This document shows positions 25,717-34,549 of a stretch of 64,000 nt of DNA, one piece after another. The notes below the pieces were generated by a model. It searched no databases, had not been told where the DNA came from, and was given only the letters and a program-made list of their open reading frames with translations. Position 1 is the first letter of the stretch. Each line of letters opens with the position of its first letter. The DNA comes from Sphingomonas sp. Leaf33 (lineage in GTDB: Bacteria > Pseudomonadota > Alphaproteobacteria > Sphingomonadales > Sphingomonadaceae), in the NCBI RefSeq assembly GCF_001421785.1, contig NZ_LMLB01000001.1, positions 2,326,408 to 2,390,407 of the forward strand, written 5' to 3'. The position numbers and the translations under genes are program-made.

Positions 25717-27204
25717 GTGGCACGACCGATGCTCACGCTGCTTCCGCTGGTGCTGGCCGTCCCGGCGGCTGCGCAGACGACGCGCAAGCCGCCGCCGACT
25801 GAAGCCGCGCCCACCGCGACTCCGGCCACGCCGTCCGTCACCGGTTACCCCGCCGCTGCGATCGGCGACGGCGCGACCACCGGCGGCTACAACCAGTCGC
25901 GCTGGGCGGAAGACTGGCGTGCGCTGTGCAACCCGGCAAAGCGCGACGACCCGATCGATGCGCTGAAATGCATCAAGTTCGATTCCGACGGCGACATCTA
26001 CGCGACGCTGTCTGGCGAGGTGCGGCTGCGCGTCAACCACACGACCAACCCGAACTTGCGTGAATCGCGGGCGCAGCGACAGGACATCCGCCGCATCTTT
26101 GCCGCCGCCGACGTTCACCTGGGTCCCCATTTGCGCGCGTTCGGTGAGATCGCGCACGGCGGCATCTCGGGCGTCGAGCTCGGCGCCCCGCCCGCGACGC
26201 TGCGCAACGACGTGGTCATCCAGCAAGCGTTCGTCGAAGCCAACGCGGACATATCGGGCATCGCGATCGGGGCGCGCTACGGGCGGCAGGAATTCTTCGA
26301 CGGATCGAACCTGCTGGTGTCGAGCCGCGACAACAACACCATCCGGTACACGTTGAACGGCTGGCGGGCCTGGGCGCGCACATCGACGGTCCGCATCGAC
26401 TTGTTCGACCTGAAACCCACGCAGTACGGCGATCTGGGCACCGACGACGATGTCATCGATCCCGCCCGGCGCTTTTCCGGCGCGACGCTGGGCCTTGTCG
26501 TGCCGCGGACATGGTTCGGCGGGTCGAAGCTCTATTTCGATCCTTTCTTGTGGCGGCGGCGCAACTTGGTCGGCGCATGGGGCGGACGGATCGGCCCGGC
26601 GACGCGCTATTATCTGGGCACGCGGTTGTGGGGCGATGCCGGGCGGTGGACGATCGACTGGAGCGTCAATCGCCAGTGGGGCCATTATATCAACCAGGAC
26701 ATCGACGCCTGGCACGGCTTCTTCGCCCAGACCTACCGCGTCGGCACGTCACCCGGCAGCGCGCGTGTCGGCTTCCACGCCGACTATGCCAGCGGCGGCG
26801 GCGGTTATGGCGACGGGTCGCTACGCAACGCCTACGCGCCGTACGGTAACAACATCTACTACAGCTACGGCCTGTTCCTGACGCCGTCGAACCTAATCGC
26901 GCTGGCGCCCAACGTAACCATCTCGCCGGCCAGGAGCCTACGCGTGACGGGCGAGGTCCAGCGGGCGTGGCGCGACGACCAGCGCGACGCGGTTTATCGC
27001 GCCAACGGCCAGCCGTTTGCCGGCACGCAGAACGTCCGCGGCGCGCATATCGCCGATGTCTATCGCCTGCAGGCCGTCTGGACGGTCACGCCGCGGCTGT
27101 CTGTGACGGGACGGTACGAACATCTTGCCGCGGGCAAGGTGCTGACGCGCGCGAACTATCGCAGTTCGGACTTCCTCGCTGGCTGGGTCAGCTTCCGCTT
27201 CTGA
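25717..27204 (+). CDS. Alginate-export-type outer membrane porin
   Basis: A 495-residue exported protein. The signal peptide ends AVPAAAQ. A proline/alanine-rich segment (about residues 20-45) follows, then a beta-barrel with the alginate-export domain pattern (EVRLRVNHTTNPNLR, FGEIAHGG, YGRQEFFDGSNLLVSSRDNNTIRY, DLFDLKPTQYGD), and a C-terminal aromatic residue (WVSFRF) as in outer-membrane barrels. The GTG start at 25717 has GGAGG 8 nt upstream, contained in the end of kgtP-like coding sequence. It probably forms a channel for small anions or sugar acids and pairs with the upstream permease. Confidence 0.85.
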   Translation: MARPMLTLLPLVLAVPAAAQTTRKPPPTEAAPTATPATPSVTGYPAAAIGDGATTGGYNQSRWAEDWRALCNPAKRDDPIDALKCIKFDSDGDIYATLSGEVRLRVNHTTNPNLRESRAQRQDIRRIFAAADVHLGPHLRAFGEIAHGGISGVELGAPPATLRNDVVIQQAFVEANADISGIAIGARYGRQEFFDGSNLLVSSRDNNTIRYTLNGWRAWARTSTVRIDLFDLKPTQYGDLGTDDDVIDPARRFSGATLGLVVPRTWFGGSKLYFDPFLWRRRNLVGAWGGRIGPATRYYLGTRLWGDAGRWTIDWSVNRQWGHYINQDIDAWHGFFAQTYRVGTSPGSARVGFHADYASGGGGYGDGSLRNAYAPYGNNIYYSYGLFLTPSNLIALAPNVTISPARSLRVTGEVQRAWRDDQRDAVYRANGQPFAGTQNVRGAHIADVYRLQAVWTVTPRLSVTGRYEHLAAGKVLTRANYRSSDFLAGWVSFRF

Positions 27205-27265
27205 CGATCGGCCGGACGGGAGGGGCGCCGGCGGAACAACCGGATCGTTGACACGCTATGTCACC

Positions 27266-27529
27266 ATGGCTTTTCAACAGCTTGACCCCCCGCTGCCCGT
27301 CCACGTCATCGACAAGGGCGCAGGCTATGCCTTTGCCGTCATCGATTACGGGCAGGAACACAACCTTATCTGGGTGACCGCGATCAACGACACCGGCGAA
27401 ATCTGGTGCGCGCCCAACCCGCGCGTCCGGATGCAGGCCAACTGGACGATGGGCCGCAAGAAGCCGCCGGCGGTGGCAGCCGCGGCCGGCGAATGTTCCG
27501 GCCGGGAAACAACGTCGCCTAGCGCCTGA
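27266..27529 (+). CDS. Small conserved-looking protein of unknown function
   Basis: An 87-residue protein. The core VHVIDKGAGYAFAVIDYGQEHNLIWVTAINDTGEIWCAPNPRVR is orderly and beta-rich, followed by a charged, alanine-rich tail. No known domain was recognised. The ATG at 27266 (MAFQQLDPPL) gives a sensible start; a TTG at 27248 adds six residues. It overlaps the tail of the convergent STAS-like gene by 11 bp. Sequence features suggest a soluble cytoplasmic protein; expression and role are unknown. Confidence 0.6.
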   Translation: MAFQQLDPPLPVHVIDKGAGYAFAVIDYGQEHNLIWVTAINDTGEIWCAPNPRVRMQANWTMGRKKPPAVAAAAGECSGRETTSPSA

Positions 27530-27923
27530 CGGGTTGCGTCATCAGCCAGGCACGCGCAGCCGGTTCGTCGTCGAACAGTTCGTGGCCTGCGATATTGGCC
27601 ATCCGCTTCGCCTGAAGCCGTGACAATACGCTGCGCATGACGATCGCCGTCGCGGCGCCGACGTGCGTCCTTCCATGCACGATAAAGCGGCAATGCGCCT
27701 CGGCGATCTCGCGTGATTGAATGGGATAGTCGGTCATGTCGACCAGCACCCGGTCACAGCCCTGTCCGGTATCCAGCACGGCAATCTGCCGCAGCAGCTC
27801 GGCGATATACCCGGGCAGCATCGCGGCGGACCAGAAGCCCCGTACCGCCACGTGCAACAGTCGATGGTCTGGCTCGATCGCTACGGCGTAGCTCGGTTCA
27901 ATCAACGCTTCCACACGACGCAC
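27519..27923 (-). CDS. SpoIIAA/STAS-like domain protein
   Basis: A 134-residue protein. The pattern of alternating strands and helices (HRLLHVAVRGFW, MLPGYIAELLRQI, CDRVLVDMTDYPIQSREIAEAH, TAIVMRS..RLQAKRMANIA) resembles the SpoIIAA-like/STAS fold found near signalling kinases. No phosphorylatable Ser/Thr is assigned. The GTG at 27923 starts it. It lies 57 bp downstream of the hybrid histidine kinase gene's stop on the same strand, so it may be co-transcribed with it. The assignment rests on fold pattern only. Confidence 0.6.
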   Translation of the reverse strand: MRRVEALIEPSYAVAIEPDHRLLHVAVRGFWSAAMLPGYIAELLRQIAVLDTGQGCDRVLVDMTDYPIQSREIAEAHCRFIVHGRTHVGAATAIVMRSVLSRLQAKRMANIAGHELFDDEPAARAWLMTQPVRR

Positions 27924-27980
27924 TCTGGCGGTCAGTCGTGTAAAAATCGTTCTCCGCCAGACGGTAATCCCGCGTGCGTG

Positions 27981-30539
27981 TCAGCTTGGTGCGGAACCGC
28001 GCACCGTCGCCAGGCTGGACGCCAGCTCGGCATTGCGGAACGGCTTGGTCAACCGCGGCAGGTCGCCGTCGATCCCACCCTCCTCGGCATAGCCGGACAC
28101 GATCAGCACGGGCAGGTCCGGCAACCGCGCCTTCAGCGTCCGGGCGAGCTGTGCCCCGCTCATGCCCGTCATCAGATGGTCGGTGACCAGCAGGTCAGGG
28201 TTGAGTCCCTTGCGGATCAGATCCAGCGCCTCCTCCGCCGATGCCGCCTCGACGACATGATAGTCCAGATCGGTCAGCATATCCGCAGTGCTCATGCGCA
28301 CCAGTTCCTCGTCATCGACCAGCAGCGCGATGCCGATCCCGCGGCCCGGCGTCGCCCGATCGGCCACGCGCGCGTCGTCGGTCGGGGCCATCCCACCCAT
28401 CGGCAGCCACAGCGAGATCGTCGTCCCCTGCCCCGGCGCGCTGTCGATCGTCAGCCCGCCGCCGAGCTGCGCGGCAAGACCGTGCACCATCGACAGGCCG
28501 AGGCCCGTGCCCTTGCCGATGCCCTTGGTCGAGAAGAACGGCTCGATCGCACGCTGCACCGTCTCGGCATCCATGCCGAGCCCCGTGTCGCGGACGCGGA
28601 GGCGCACATAATGCCCGCGTGCAAGCCCCGCATCGTTACCGGCGACGACGCTCTCACGCCGCGCCGCGATCGTCAGTTCGCCGCCCTGCGGCATCGCATC
28701 GCGCGCGTTCACCGCCAGGTTGAGCAGCGCCATTTCCAGCTGGTTGAGATCGGCCTTGGCCGGCGGCAGGTCGGCGGCGACATCGATCCGGATCGCGATC
28801 GTCGGCCCGACGGTCGCGCCGACCAGTTCGACCATGCTGTCGATGACCCGCGCGACATCCACCGCGGTCGGCTGGAGCGGCTGGCGCCTGGCGAAGGCGA
28901 GCAGGCGCTGGACAAGCGTCTTGGCCCGTTCCGCCGATTGCAACGCGCCTTCGATCAACCGCTGTTCCCGCGCACTGCCGACCTGCTTGCGGATCAGCAT
29001 GTCGAGCGAGCCGATGATCGGCGTCAGCAGGTTGTTGAAATCATGCGCGACGCCGCCGGTCAGGCTGCCCATCGCCTCCATTTTCTGGCTCTGGCGCAGC
29101 GCGTCCTGCGCGGCCAGCAGGTCGGCCTCCTTAACCTTGGCCTCCGTCAGGTCGCGACCGACCGCGACGAAGTTCACGCCGTCCGCTTCGGGCGCCACGG
29201 TCCATTCGATATGCTTCCAGCCGCCGTCGAGCGTCGCGATGCGGTTCTGGAAGCGTGTCGGCTGGAGCGTCTTCGCCATGCCGGCGATCGCCGCCAGCGT
29301 ATGCGGCGCGTCGTCGACGTGCATGAAACTGGCGTAGCCGCGGCGCAGAAGTTCGCTTTCGGGCCAGCCGAGCACCTGCGTCCACGCCGGGCTGACCGCC
29401 GACATCATGCCTTGGTAATCGGCGCGCGCCAGCATGTCCTGCGACAGGTTCCACAAGCGGTCGCGCTCAGCCGAGCGTATCGCGACCTGCGCCTCCAGCG
29501 TCTCGTTCAGCGCGCGCAGCCCCTGCTCGGCCCGCGCCCGCTCGACCGCGACCTTCACGCGCTCCGCGACTTCCTTGACCAGCGTGACCTCGGCCGGCGT
29601 CCAGGCGCGCGGCGTCGCCGATTGCACCGAAAAGACATCGACCCATTCGCTCTCGTCGAACAGCAGAACGTCGATGAAGGCGGCGACCTGACGCTCGGCG
29701 AGCCCCGCGCGCACGTCGGCGGGCAGCGTCTCGTCGCGGGGAATGTCGCCACCGACCAGCGGCTGGCCGGATCGATACGCCTCCAACAGTCCCGGCCCGA
29801 ACGATTCGAGCGAATGCGTGCCGGCGATCGATCGCACGCCGCAGGTGTAATCGCGGTCGAGCGTCATCCAGCCGCTGTTGGTGATCGTGGCGAAGAACAC
29901 GCGGTTGGCATCCAGCCATACGCCGAGCCGTGCGGAGGCGAGGTCGATGATCGCCTCGCGCGTGCCCAGTCCGCGCAAATCGTCGGCCAGCGACAGCAGG
30001 AACGCGCTGCGCCGCTCGGCCGCCGCCCGCTCGGTCGTGTCGGCGAGGATACAGATCACCCCGCCCGGCCGGCCATTCTCATCGAGGACCGGCGAATAAT
30101 CCAGGTCCATCCAGACCTGTTCTGGCCGGCCATGACGGTCGAGCGTCAGTTCCTGATCGCGGTATCTGAGCGTCTCGCCGCCCAGGACGACGCGCATCAC
30201 GGCGTCGTTGAAATCGGCGATCTCGGCCCAGCCCTCGCGCACGTTCGATCCCAGCAGTCCCGGGTGTCTATCGCCGGCAAAGGCGGAATAGGCGTCGTTG
30301 TAGAGCATCACCCCGTCCGTGCCCCACAGCAGGACGATCGGCACCGGTGAGCGCAGCAGGATCGCGATCGACGTGCGCAGGCTCTGCGGCCAGGCATGGA
30401 TCGGGCCCAGCGGCGTCGTGCTCCAGTCCCGTTCGGCGATCAACCGCCCACAGACGCCGCCGCCATCGAGAAAGGTGGGCGTTGGCTCGCCCAGGACGAG
30501 CATGGTGACAGGAGCGGTCGACATCGGCGGAAAGGGCAT
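27981..30539 (-). CDS. Hybrid histidine kinase (PAS-GAF-PAS-HisKA-HATPase-REC)
   Basis: An 852-residue soluble hybrid sensor kinase. The N-terminal PAS-like domain has VPIVLLWGTDGVMLYNDAY, a GAF-like domain spans roughly residues 165-320, and a second PAS domain (FQNRIATLDGGWKHIEWTV) precedes the kinase. The H-box is GGVAHDFNNLL with His499. N-box, G1 and G2 boxes follow (NLAVNARDAMPQGG, DTGLGMD, GTGLGLSMVHGL). A C-terminal receiver has the acidic pair near LLVDDEE and the phospho-acceptor Asp787 in LVTDHLMTGMSG. There are no transmembrane segments. The ATG at 30539 is chosen; 30524 (MSTAPVTM) is an alternative. Stimulus and any partner regulator are unknown. Confidence 0.9.
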   Translation of the reverse strand: MPFPPMSTAPVTMLVLGEPTPTFLDGGGVCGRLIAERDWSTTPLGPIHAWPQSLRTSIAILLRSPVPIVLLWGTDGVMLYNDAYSAFAGDRHPGLLGSNVREGWAEIADFNDAVMRVVLGGETLRYRDQELTLDRHGRPEQVWMDLDYSPVLDENGRPGGVICILADTTERAAAERRSAFLLSLADDLRGLGTREAIIDLASARLGVWLDANRVFFATITNSGWMTLDRDYTCGVRSIAGTHSLESFGPGLLEAYRSGQPLVGGDIPRDETLPADVRAGLAERQVAAFIDVLLFDESEWVDVFSVQSATPRAWTPAEVTLVKEVAERVKVAVERARAEQGLRALNETLEAQVAIRSAERDRLWNLSQDMLARADYQGMMSAVSPAWTQVLGWPESELLRRGYASFMHVDDAPHTLAAIAGMAKTLQPTRFQNRIATLDGGWKHIEWTVAPEADGVNFVAVGRDLTEAKVKEADLLAAQDALRQSQKMEAMGSLTGGVAHDFNNLLTPIIGSLDMLIRKQVGSAREQRLIEGALQSAERAKTLVQRLLAFARRQPLQPTAVDVARVIDSMVELVGATVGPTIAIRIDVAADLPPAKADLNQLEMALLNLAVNARDAMPQGGELTIAARRESVVAGNDAGLARGHYVRLRVRDTGLGMDAETVQRAIEPFFSTKGIGKGTGLGLSMVHGLAAQLGGGLTIDSAPGQGTTISLWLPMGGMAPTDDARVADRATPGRGIGIALLVDDEELVRMSTADMLTDLDYHVVEAASAEEALDLIRKGLNPDLLVTDHLMTGMSGAQLARTLKARLPDLPVLIVSGYAEEGGIDGDLPRLTKPFRNAELASSLATVRGSAPS

Positions 30540-30677
30540 CCTGCGGTGGCATCGCAACGCGCCGAAACCCCGGCGCTCTCTCCGCGATCCTTGCACAACG
30601 CAGATTAGCCCACTCTGGCTCCCTTAGGAACCGGCGATTGGTGACGGGCGCCTGGGCCCGATCAGTTTGTGATGAAT

Positions 30678-30754
30678 TGGTCGGGGCGACAGGATTCGAA
30701 CCTGCGACCCCCACACCCCCAGTGTGATGCGCTACCAGGCTGCGCTACGCCCCG
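30678..30754 (-). tRNA. tRNA-Pro (GGG)
   Basis: A 77-nt cloverleaf on the minus strand. The acceptor CGGGGCG pairs with CGCCCCG, the D-arm is normal, the anticodon stem TCACA/TGTGG flanks loop CTGGGGG with anticodon GGG, and the T-arm has GGTTCGAATCC. A CCA end is encoded (TGG at 30678-30680 on the plus strand). It lies between the hybrid kinase gene and yajC. Confidence 0.97.
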
Positions 30755-30947
30755 ACCGGGGACGCGGGCTGCTGTAGCCTGCGTCCGAAGGCGCGGCCTC
30801 TAAGCCCGCTGGCGCGGCGATGCAAGCGCGGCGTGGCCGGGCATGGCAAAAGTTGCGTACGCCGCTTCACTTTGTTAGCGGAGCGCCCCATGTGCCGGCA
30901 CGGGGGCGCCGGTTCCGACGCCTCCCCTCTCAAGATAATCGAGACCC

Positions 30948-31289
30948 ATGTTCATTCCCGCAGCCCATGCCCAAGCCGCCGGTGGCGCCGCCGCCGACAG
31001 CGGACTCGCCTCGATCGTGTCGATCGCGCCGCTCGTCCTGATCTTCGTCGTCTTCTACTTCCTGATGATTCGCCCGCAGCAGAAGCGGATTAAGACGCTG
31101 CAGGCGTCGATCCAGGCGGTGAAGAAGGGTGACAGCGTCGTCACTGCCGGCGGCATGGTCGGGAAAGTGACACGCGTCGAGGATACGACGGTCGAGGTCG
31201 AGGTCGCGGCAAACGTGCGCGTGAAGATCGTCAAGGCGACGATTGCCGAAGTGACGCCGCTGGGCGGCGGCAAGCCGGCGAACGATTAA
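30948..31289 (+). CDS. yajC: Preprotein translocase subunit YajC
   Basis: A 113-residue inner-membrane protein. One membrane helix (IVSIAPLVLIFVVFYFLMI) is followed by RPQQKRIKTLQ, the YajC signature, and a short cytoplasmic domain (VVTAGGMVGKVTRVEDTTVEVEV). It associates with SecDF to support SecYEG protein export. It is first in the usual yajC-secD-secF order, but a 267-bp foldback element separates it from secD. The stop codon TAA is also the left copy of that element's likely 3-bp target duplication. Confidence 0.95.
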   Translation: MFIPAAHAQAAGGAAADSGLASIVSIAPLVLIFVVFYFLMIRPQQKRIKTLQASIQAVKKGDSVVTAGGMVGKVTRVEDTTVEVEVAANVRVKIVKATIAEVTPLGGGKPAND

Positions 31290-31556
31290 GGGTCGATCCT
31301 GATGATTTTGATGCATCATGATTGCTCTGTCGCGTTCGTCGGCAAGAAGCGGTTCGCAGCGCGTAGCGGGTCTACGCGCAAGACCCGCGACGCAGTCCGG
31401 CGGGCGCGACAGAGCAACCGCGGAGCGGCGGGCCAATCTTTGCGCAGGGCGGCGTCGCTCGTCGGTCATGATGGCACCGCATCACTCCCTCCTCGCTCCT
31501 ACCCCTGCGCAAAGATTGGCTACGTCATGACGCGTCAAAATCATCAGGATCGACCC
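31290..31556. mobile_element. Foldback/MITE-like element between yajC and secD
   Basis: The ends are perfect 22-bp inverted repeats: 31290-31311 begins GGGTCGATCCTGATG and 31535-31556 is its reverse complement. They are flanked by TAA on both sides (31287-31289 and 31557-31559), consistent with a 3-bp target duplication. Inside are two further stems: TTGCTCTGTCGCG (31322-31334) with 31405-31417, and an 18-bp stem at 31432-31449 with 31503-31520. No convincing coding sequence is present. It could be a non-autonomous transposable element or a structured RNA-level regulator. Confidence 0.65.
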
Positions 31557-31559
31557 TAA

Positions 31560-33158
31560 ATGCTCGACTTTCCCAAGTGGAAGGTCTGGCTGGTCTGGGC
31601 CACGATCGCCTTCTGCACATTGCTTGCGATCCCCAGCCTGGTGCCGGAAGACGCCCGCGCGAAGTGGCCGGGCTGGATCCCGCAGCCGGTCATCAACCTG
31701 GGCTTGGACCTTGCCGGCGGCAGCTACATCCTGCTCGAAGCGGACACGAAGGACGTCGCGGCCGCGCGCATCGAGGCGATGCGCGAGCAGATTCAGACCG
31801 ACATGCGCCGCGCGACCCCCCGCATCAACATCGGCGACATCTCGACCCGCGATGGTCAGCTGTCGTTCGTAGTGCGCGACAGTTCGCAGGTCGATGCCGT
31901 CCGCGAACGGCTGCTGCCGATGACCACGGGCGCCGGCATGACCGGCCAGCGCGACTGGGACATCTCGGTCGTCGATACCAACCGCTTCGTGATGAAGCCG
32001 ACTGCGGCCGGCATCAACCAGGCGATCGACACAGCGATGAACGACGCGCGCGAGATCGTCGGCAAGCGCATCAATGCGCTCGGCACGCGCGAACCGAACA
32101 TCGTCCGCGAAGGCGCGAACCGCATCGTTGTCGAAGTACCAGGTCTGTCGAATCCGGAAGAGCTCAAGGCGCTCATTGGCAAGACCGCGAAGCTGGAATT
32201 CAAGCTGGTCGATCTTGCCGCCGACTCGCAGGCGATCCAGCGCGGCCAGGCCCCGATCGGCAGCCAGATCCTGCCCTACGCCAATGGCGGCGGGACGATC
32301 GCGGTGAAGCGCTCGACCGTCATTTCGGGCGACCAGATCGCCGATGCCAAGCAGACCTACGACGAGAACGGCCAGCCCGACGTGACGCTGACCTTCAATG
32401 GCGAGGGCGGCCGCCGCTTCGCGCGCGTGACGCAGGAAAATGTCGGCAAGCCGTTTGCGATCATCGTCGACAACCAGGTGATTTCAGCCCCGAACATCAA
32501 CACCGCGATTCTCGGCGGCGTCGCTACCATTTCCGGTGGCGGCTTCACCACGCAGACGGCGAACGAACTCGCCATCGCGCTGCGATCGGGCAAGCTGCCG
32601 GTCGACCTGAAGGTCGTGCAGGAAAGCTCGATCTCGGCCGAACTGGGCCAGGATTCGATCGATAAGGGTGTTCTCGCCGGCATCGTCGGATCGGTCGCGC
32701 TGATCCTGTTCATGATCGCGACCTATCTGCGCTTCGGCGTCTACACGACCGCCGCGCTGCTGGTGAATGCGGTCATGATCCTGGGGCTGATGGCGCTGTT
32801 CAACGCGACGCTGACGTTGCCGGGCATCGCAGGCTTCGTCCTGACGATCGGCGCCGCGGTCGACGCCAACGTGCTGATCAACGAACGCATCCGCGAGGAA
32901 CAGCGCATCCGCGGACGCGCGGCATTGCCCGCCGTCGAGGTGGGCTACAAGGAAGCCAGCCGCGCGATCTTCGACGCGAACCTGACCAACGTCATCTCGG
33001 CGGTCATCATGTTCGTGTTCGGTTCGGGCCCGATCCGCGGCTTCGCGGTCGTGCTCGCGATCGGTATCGTCACTTCGGTCTTCACCGGTGTTACCTTCAC
33101 TCGCCTGCTCGTCGCTGGCTGGTTGAAGCGCAACCGGCCGAAGTCGATCAACATTTAA
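31560..33158 (+). CDS. secD: Protein translocase subunit SecD
   Basis: A 532-residue inner-membrane protein. It has an N-terminal helix, the D1 motif GLDLAGGSYILLEAD, a large periplasmic region (about residues 45-345) and then six membrane segments (GSVALILFMIATYLRFGVYTTAALLVNAVM onward). Conserved LTIGAAVDANVLINERIREE and FDANLTNVISAVIMFVFGSGPIRGFA are SecD hallmarks. It drives late stages of Sec export using the proton gradient. It starts 1 nt after the foldback element's right TAA. secF follows by 12 bp and is probably co-translated. Confidence 0.97.
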   Translation: MLDFPKWKVWLVWATIAFCTLLAIPSLVPEDARAKWPGWIPQPVINLGLDLAGGSYILLEADTKDVAAARIEAMREQIQTDMRRATPRINIGDISTRDGQLSFVVRDSSQVDAVRERLLPMTTGAGMTGQRDWDISVVDTNRFVMKPTAAGINQAIDTAMNDAREIVGKRINALGTREPNIVREGANRIVVEVPGLSNPEELKALIGKTAKLEFKLVDLAADSQAIQRGQAPIGSQILPYANGGGTIAVKRSTVISGDQIADAKQTYDENGQPDVTLTFNGEGGRRFARVTQENVGKPFAIIVDNQVISAPNINTAILGGVATISGGGFTTQTANELAIALRSGKLPVDLKVVQESSISAELGQDSIDKGVLAGIVGSVALILFMIATYLRFGVYTTAALLVNAVMILGLMALFNATLTLPGIAGFVLTIGAAVDANVLINERIREEQRIRGRAALPAVEVGYKEASRAIFDANLTNVISAVIMFVFGSGPIRGFAVVLAIGIVTSVFTGVTFTRLLVAGWLKRNRPKSINI

Positions 33159-33170
33159 GGTCGCCGGATC

Positions 33171-34145
33171 ATGCGCCCGCTCAAACTCGTCCCCGACAAC
33201 ACCAATATCGCGTTCCTGAAATATCGGACGGTCGCGATGGTGTTGTCGATCGGCCTGATCGTCGGATCGATCGCGCTGTGCTTCATCAACGGCTTCAACC
33301 TGGGCGTCGACTTCGTCGGCGGCCAGTCGGTGCGCGTCACCTTCCAGCAGCCGGTCGATGTGCCGCAACTGCGCGACCGCATCCAGGCGCTGGGCGTCGG
33401 AGAGGCGACCATTCAGCGCTTCGGCAACGATCGCGAAGTCGCGATCCGCACCCCGCTGCCGGATGATACCGACGCCAGTGCCGCCGATCGCGCGGCGACC
33501 GCGATCAAGACGACGGTCGAGAAGAACTATCCCGGCGCCAGCGTCGGCGCGGTGCAGAGCGTGTCCGGCAAGGTCAGTCAGGAACTGTTCCGCACCGGCG
33601 CGACCAGCCTGGCGCTCGCGATGATAGCCATCGCGCTCTACATCTGGTTCCGCTTTGAATGGCAGTTCGGCGTGGGCGCGCTGTTCGCGCTGTTCCACGA
33701 CGTCGCGCTGACCCTGGGCTTCTTCGCGCTGACCCAGCTCGAATTCGACCTGAACGTCGTCGCCGCGATCCTGACCATCATCGGCTATTCGTTGAACGAC
33801 ACCATCGTCGTGTACGACCGCATCCGCGAGAACATGCGCAAATATCGCAAGATGAGCATGGAAGAGCTGCTGAACCTGTCGATCAACGAGACATTGAGCC
33901 GCACGGTCGCAACGTCGCTGTCGATCGGCCTGGTGCTGACGGTGCTGCTGGTGCTGGGTCCGGACGTCATCTTCGGCTTCACCGCGGCGATGCTGCTCGG
34001 CATCGTCATCGGCACTTTCTCGTCAGTCTATGTCTCTGCCGCGATCCTGCTGTGGCTGCGACTGAAGCCCGACAGCTTCCTGCCGGCCGAGGCCAAGGCC
34101 GACGGAACGGCACCTAGCCCCAAGCTGGCCAAAGACCTGCCGTGA
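33171..34145 (+). CDS. secF: Protein translocase subunit SecF
   Basis: A 324-residue partner of SecD with six membrane segments. The D1-like motif GFNLGVDFVGGQSVRVTF is near the N-terminus, and TIIGYSLNDTIVVYDRIREN and NLSINETLSRTVATSLS are SecF signatures. The tail is a short cytoplasmic stretch (LPAEAKADG). Its stop overlaps the next gene (GTGA), giving yajC-secD-secF-Mth938-like as one transcription unit on the plus strand. Confidence 0.97.
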   Translation: MRPLKLVPDNTNIAFLKYRTVAMVLSIGLIVGSIALCFINGFNLGVDFVGGQSVRVTFQQPVDVPQLRDRIQALGVGEATIQRFGNDREVAIRTPLPDDTDASAADRAATAIKTTVEKNYPGASVGAVQSVSGKVSQELFRTGATSLALAMIAIALYIWFRFEWQFGVGALFALFHDVALTLGFFALTQLEFDLNVVAAILTIIGYSLNDTIVVYDRIRENMRKYRKMSMEELLNLSINETLSRTVATSLSIGLVLTVLLVLGPDVIFGFTAAMLLGIVIGTFSSVYVSAAILLWLRLKPDSFLPAEAKADGTAPSPKLAKDLP

Positions 34146-34516
34146 AGATGGACCGCAATTCCGCCGTTCCGGGACCGGTGATTTCCGGCTTCTCGGGCGG
34201 CGGCTTTCGTGTCGACGACAATGTGTACCGCGGCCTGCTTATCAGCCCAGAGCGCGCCGATGGCTGGAAGCCGCCGGCCCTGCCCGCGCTGACCGATGCC
34301 GATGTCGCGCCCGTCCTGCCAGCGCAACCGGCGCCCGAGTTCCTGCTGCTCGGCACCGGAACGACGCTCCAGCACCCGCCACGTGCTTTCGTCGAAGCGC
34401 TAGAGGCGCGCGGGATCGGGGTCGAGGTCATGGACAGCCGCGCTGCGGCTCGAGCCTGGGGCGTGCTGCGCGGCGAGGGACGGCAGATCGTCGGCGCGCT
34501 TTACCCGCTCGATTAA
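34142..34516 (+). CDS. Mth938-like (DUF498) domain protein
   Basis: A 124-residue protein with the Mth938/NDUFAF3-like fold. PGPVISGFSGGGFRVDDNVYRGLLISPERADGW, EFLLLGTGTTLQHPP and ARGIGVEVMDSRAAARAWGVLRGEGRQIVGALYPL are the family's conserved blocks. It is common downstream of secF in alphaproteobacteria; the eukaryotic relative assists complex I assembly, but the bacterial role is unproven. The GTG start overlaps secF by 4 bp. Confidence 0.9.
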   Translation: MKMDRNSAVPGPVISGFSGGGFRVDDNVYRGLLISPERADGWKPPALPALTDADVAPVLPAQPAPEFLLLGTGTTLQHPPRAFVEALEARGIGVEVMDSRAAARAWGVLRGEGRQIVGALYPLD

Positions 34517-34549
34517 GGAACCCGGGCGTCCGCCGGCGCCGCGGCACGA

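Noticed and set aside
27717..30350. An 877-codon open frame on the plus strand opposite the hybrid histidine kinase
   Set aside because: It is antisense to a gene with clear kinase and receiver motifs; its translation is Arg/His-rich without domains, as expected from a GC-rich antisense frame.
31302..31559. Short open frames inside the foldback element
   Set aside because: They cross the inverted-repeat arms and have no coding signature.
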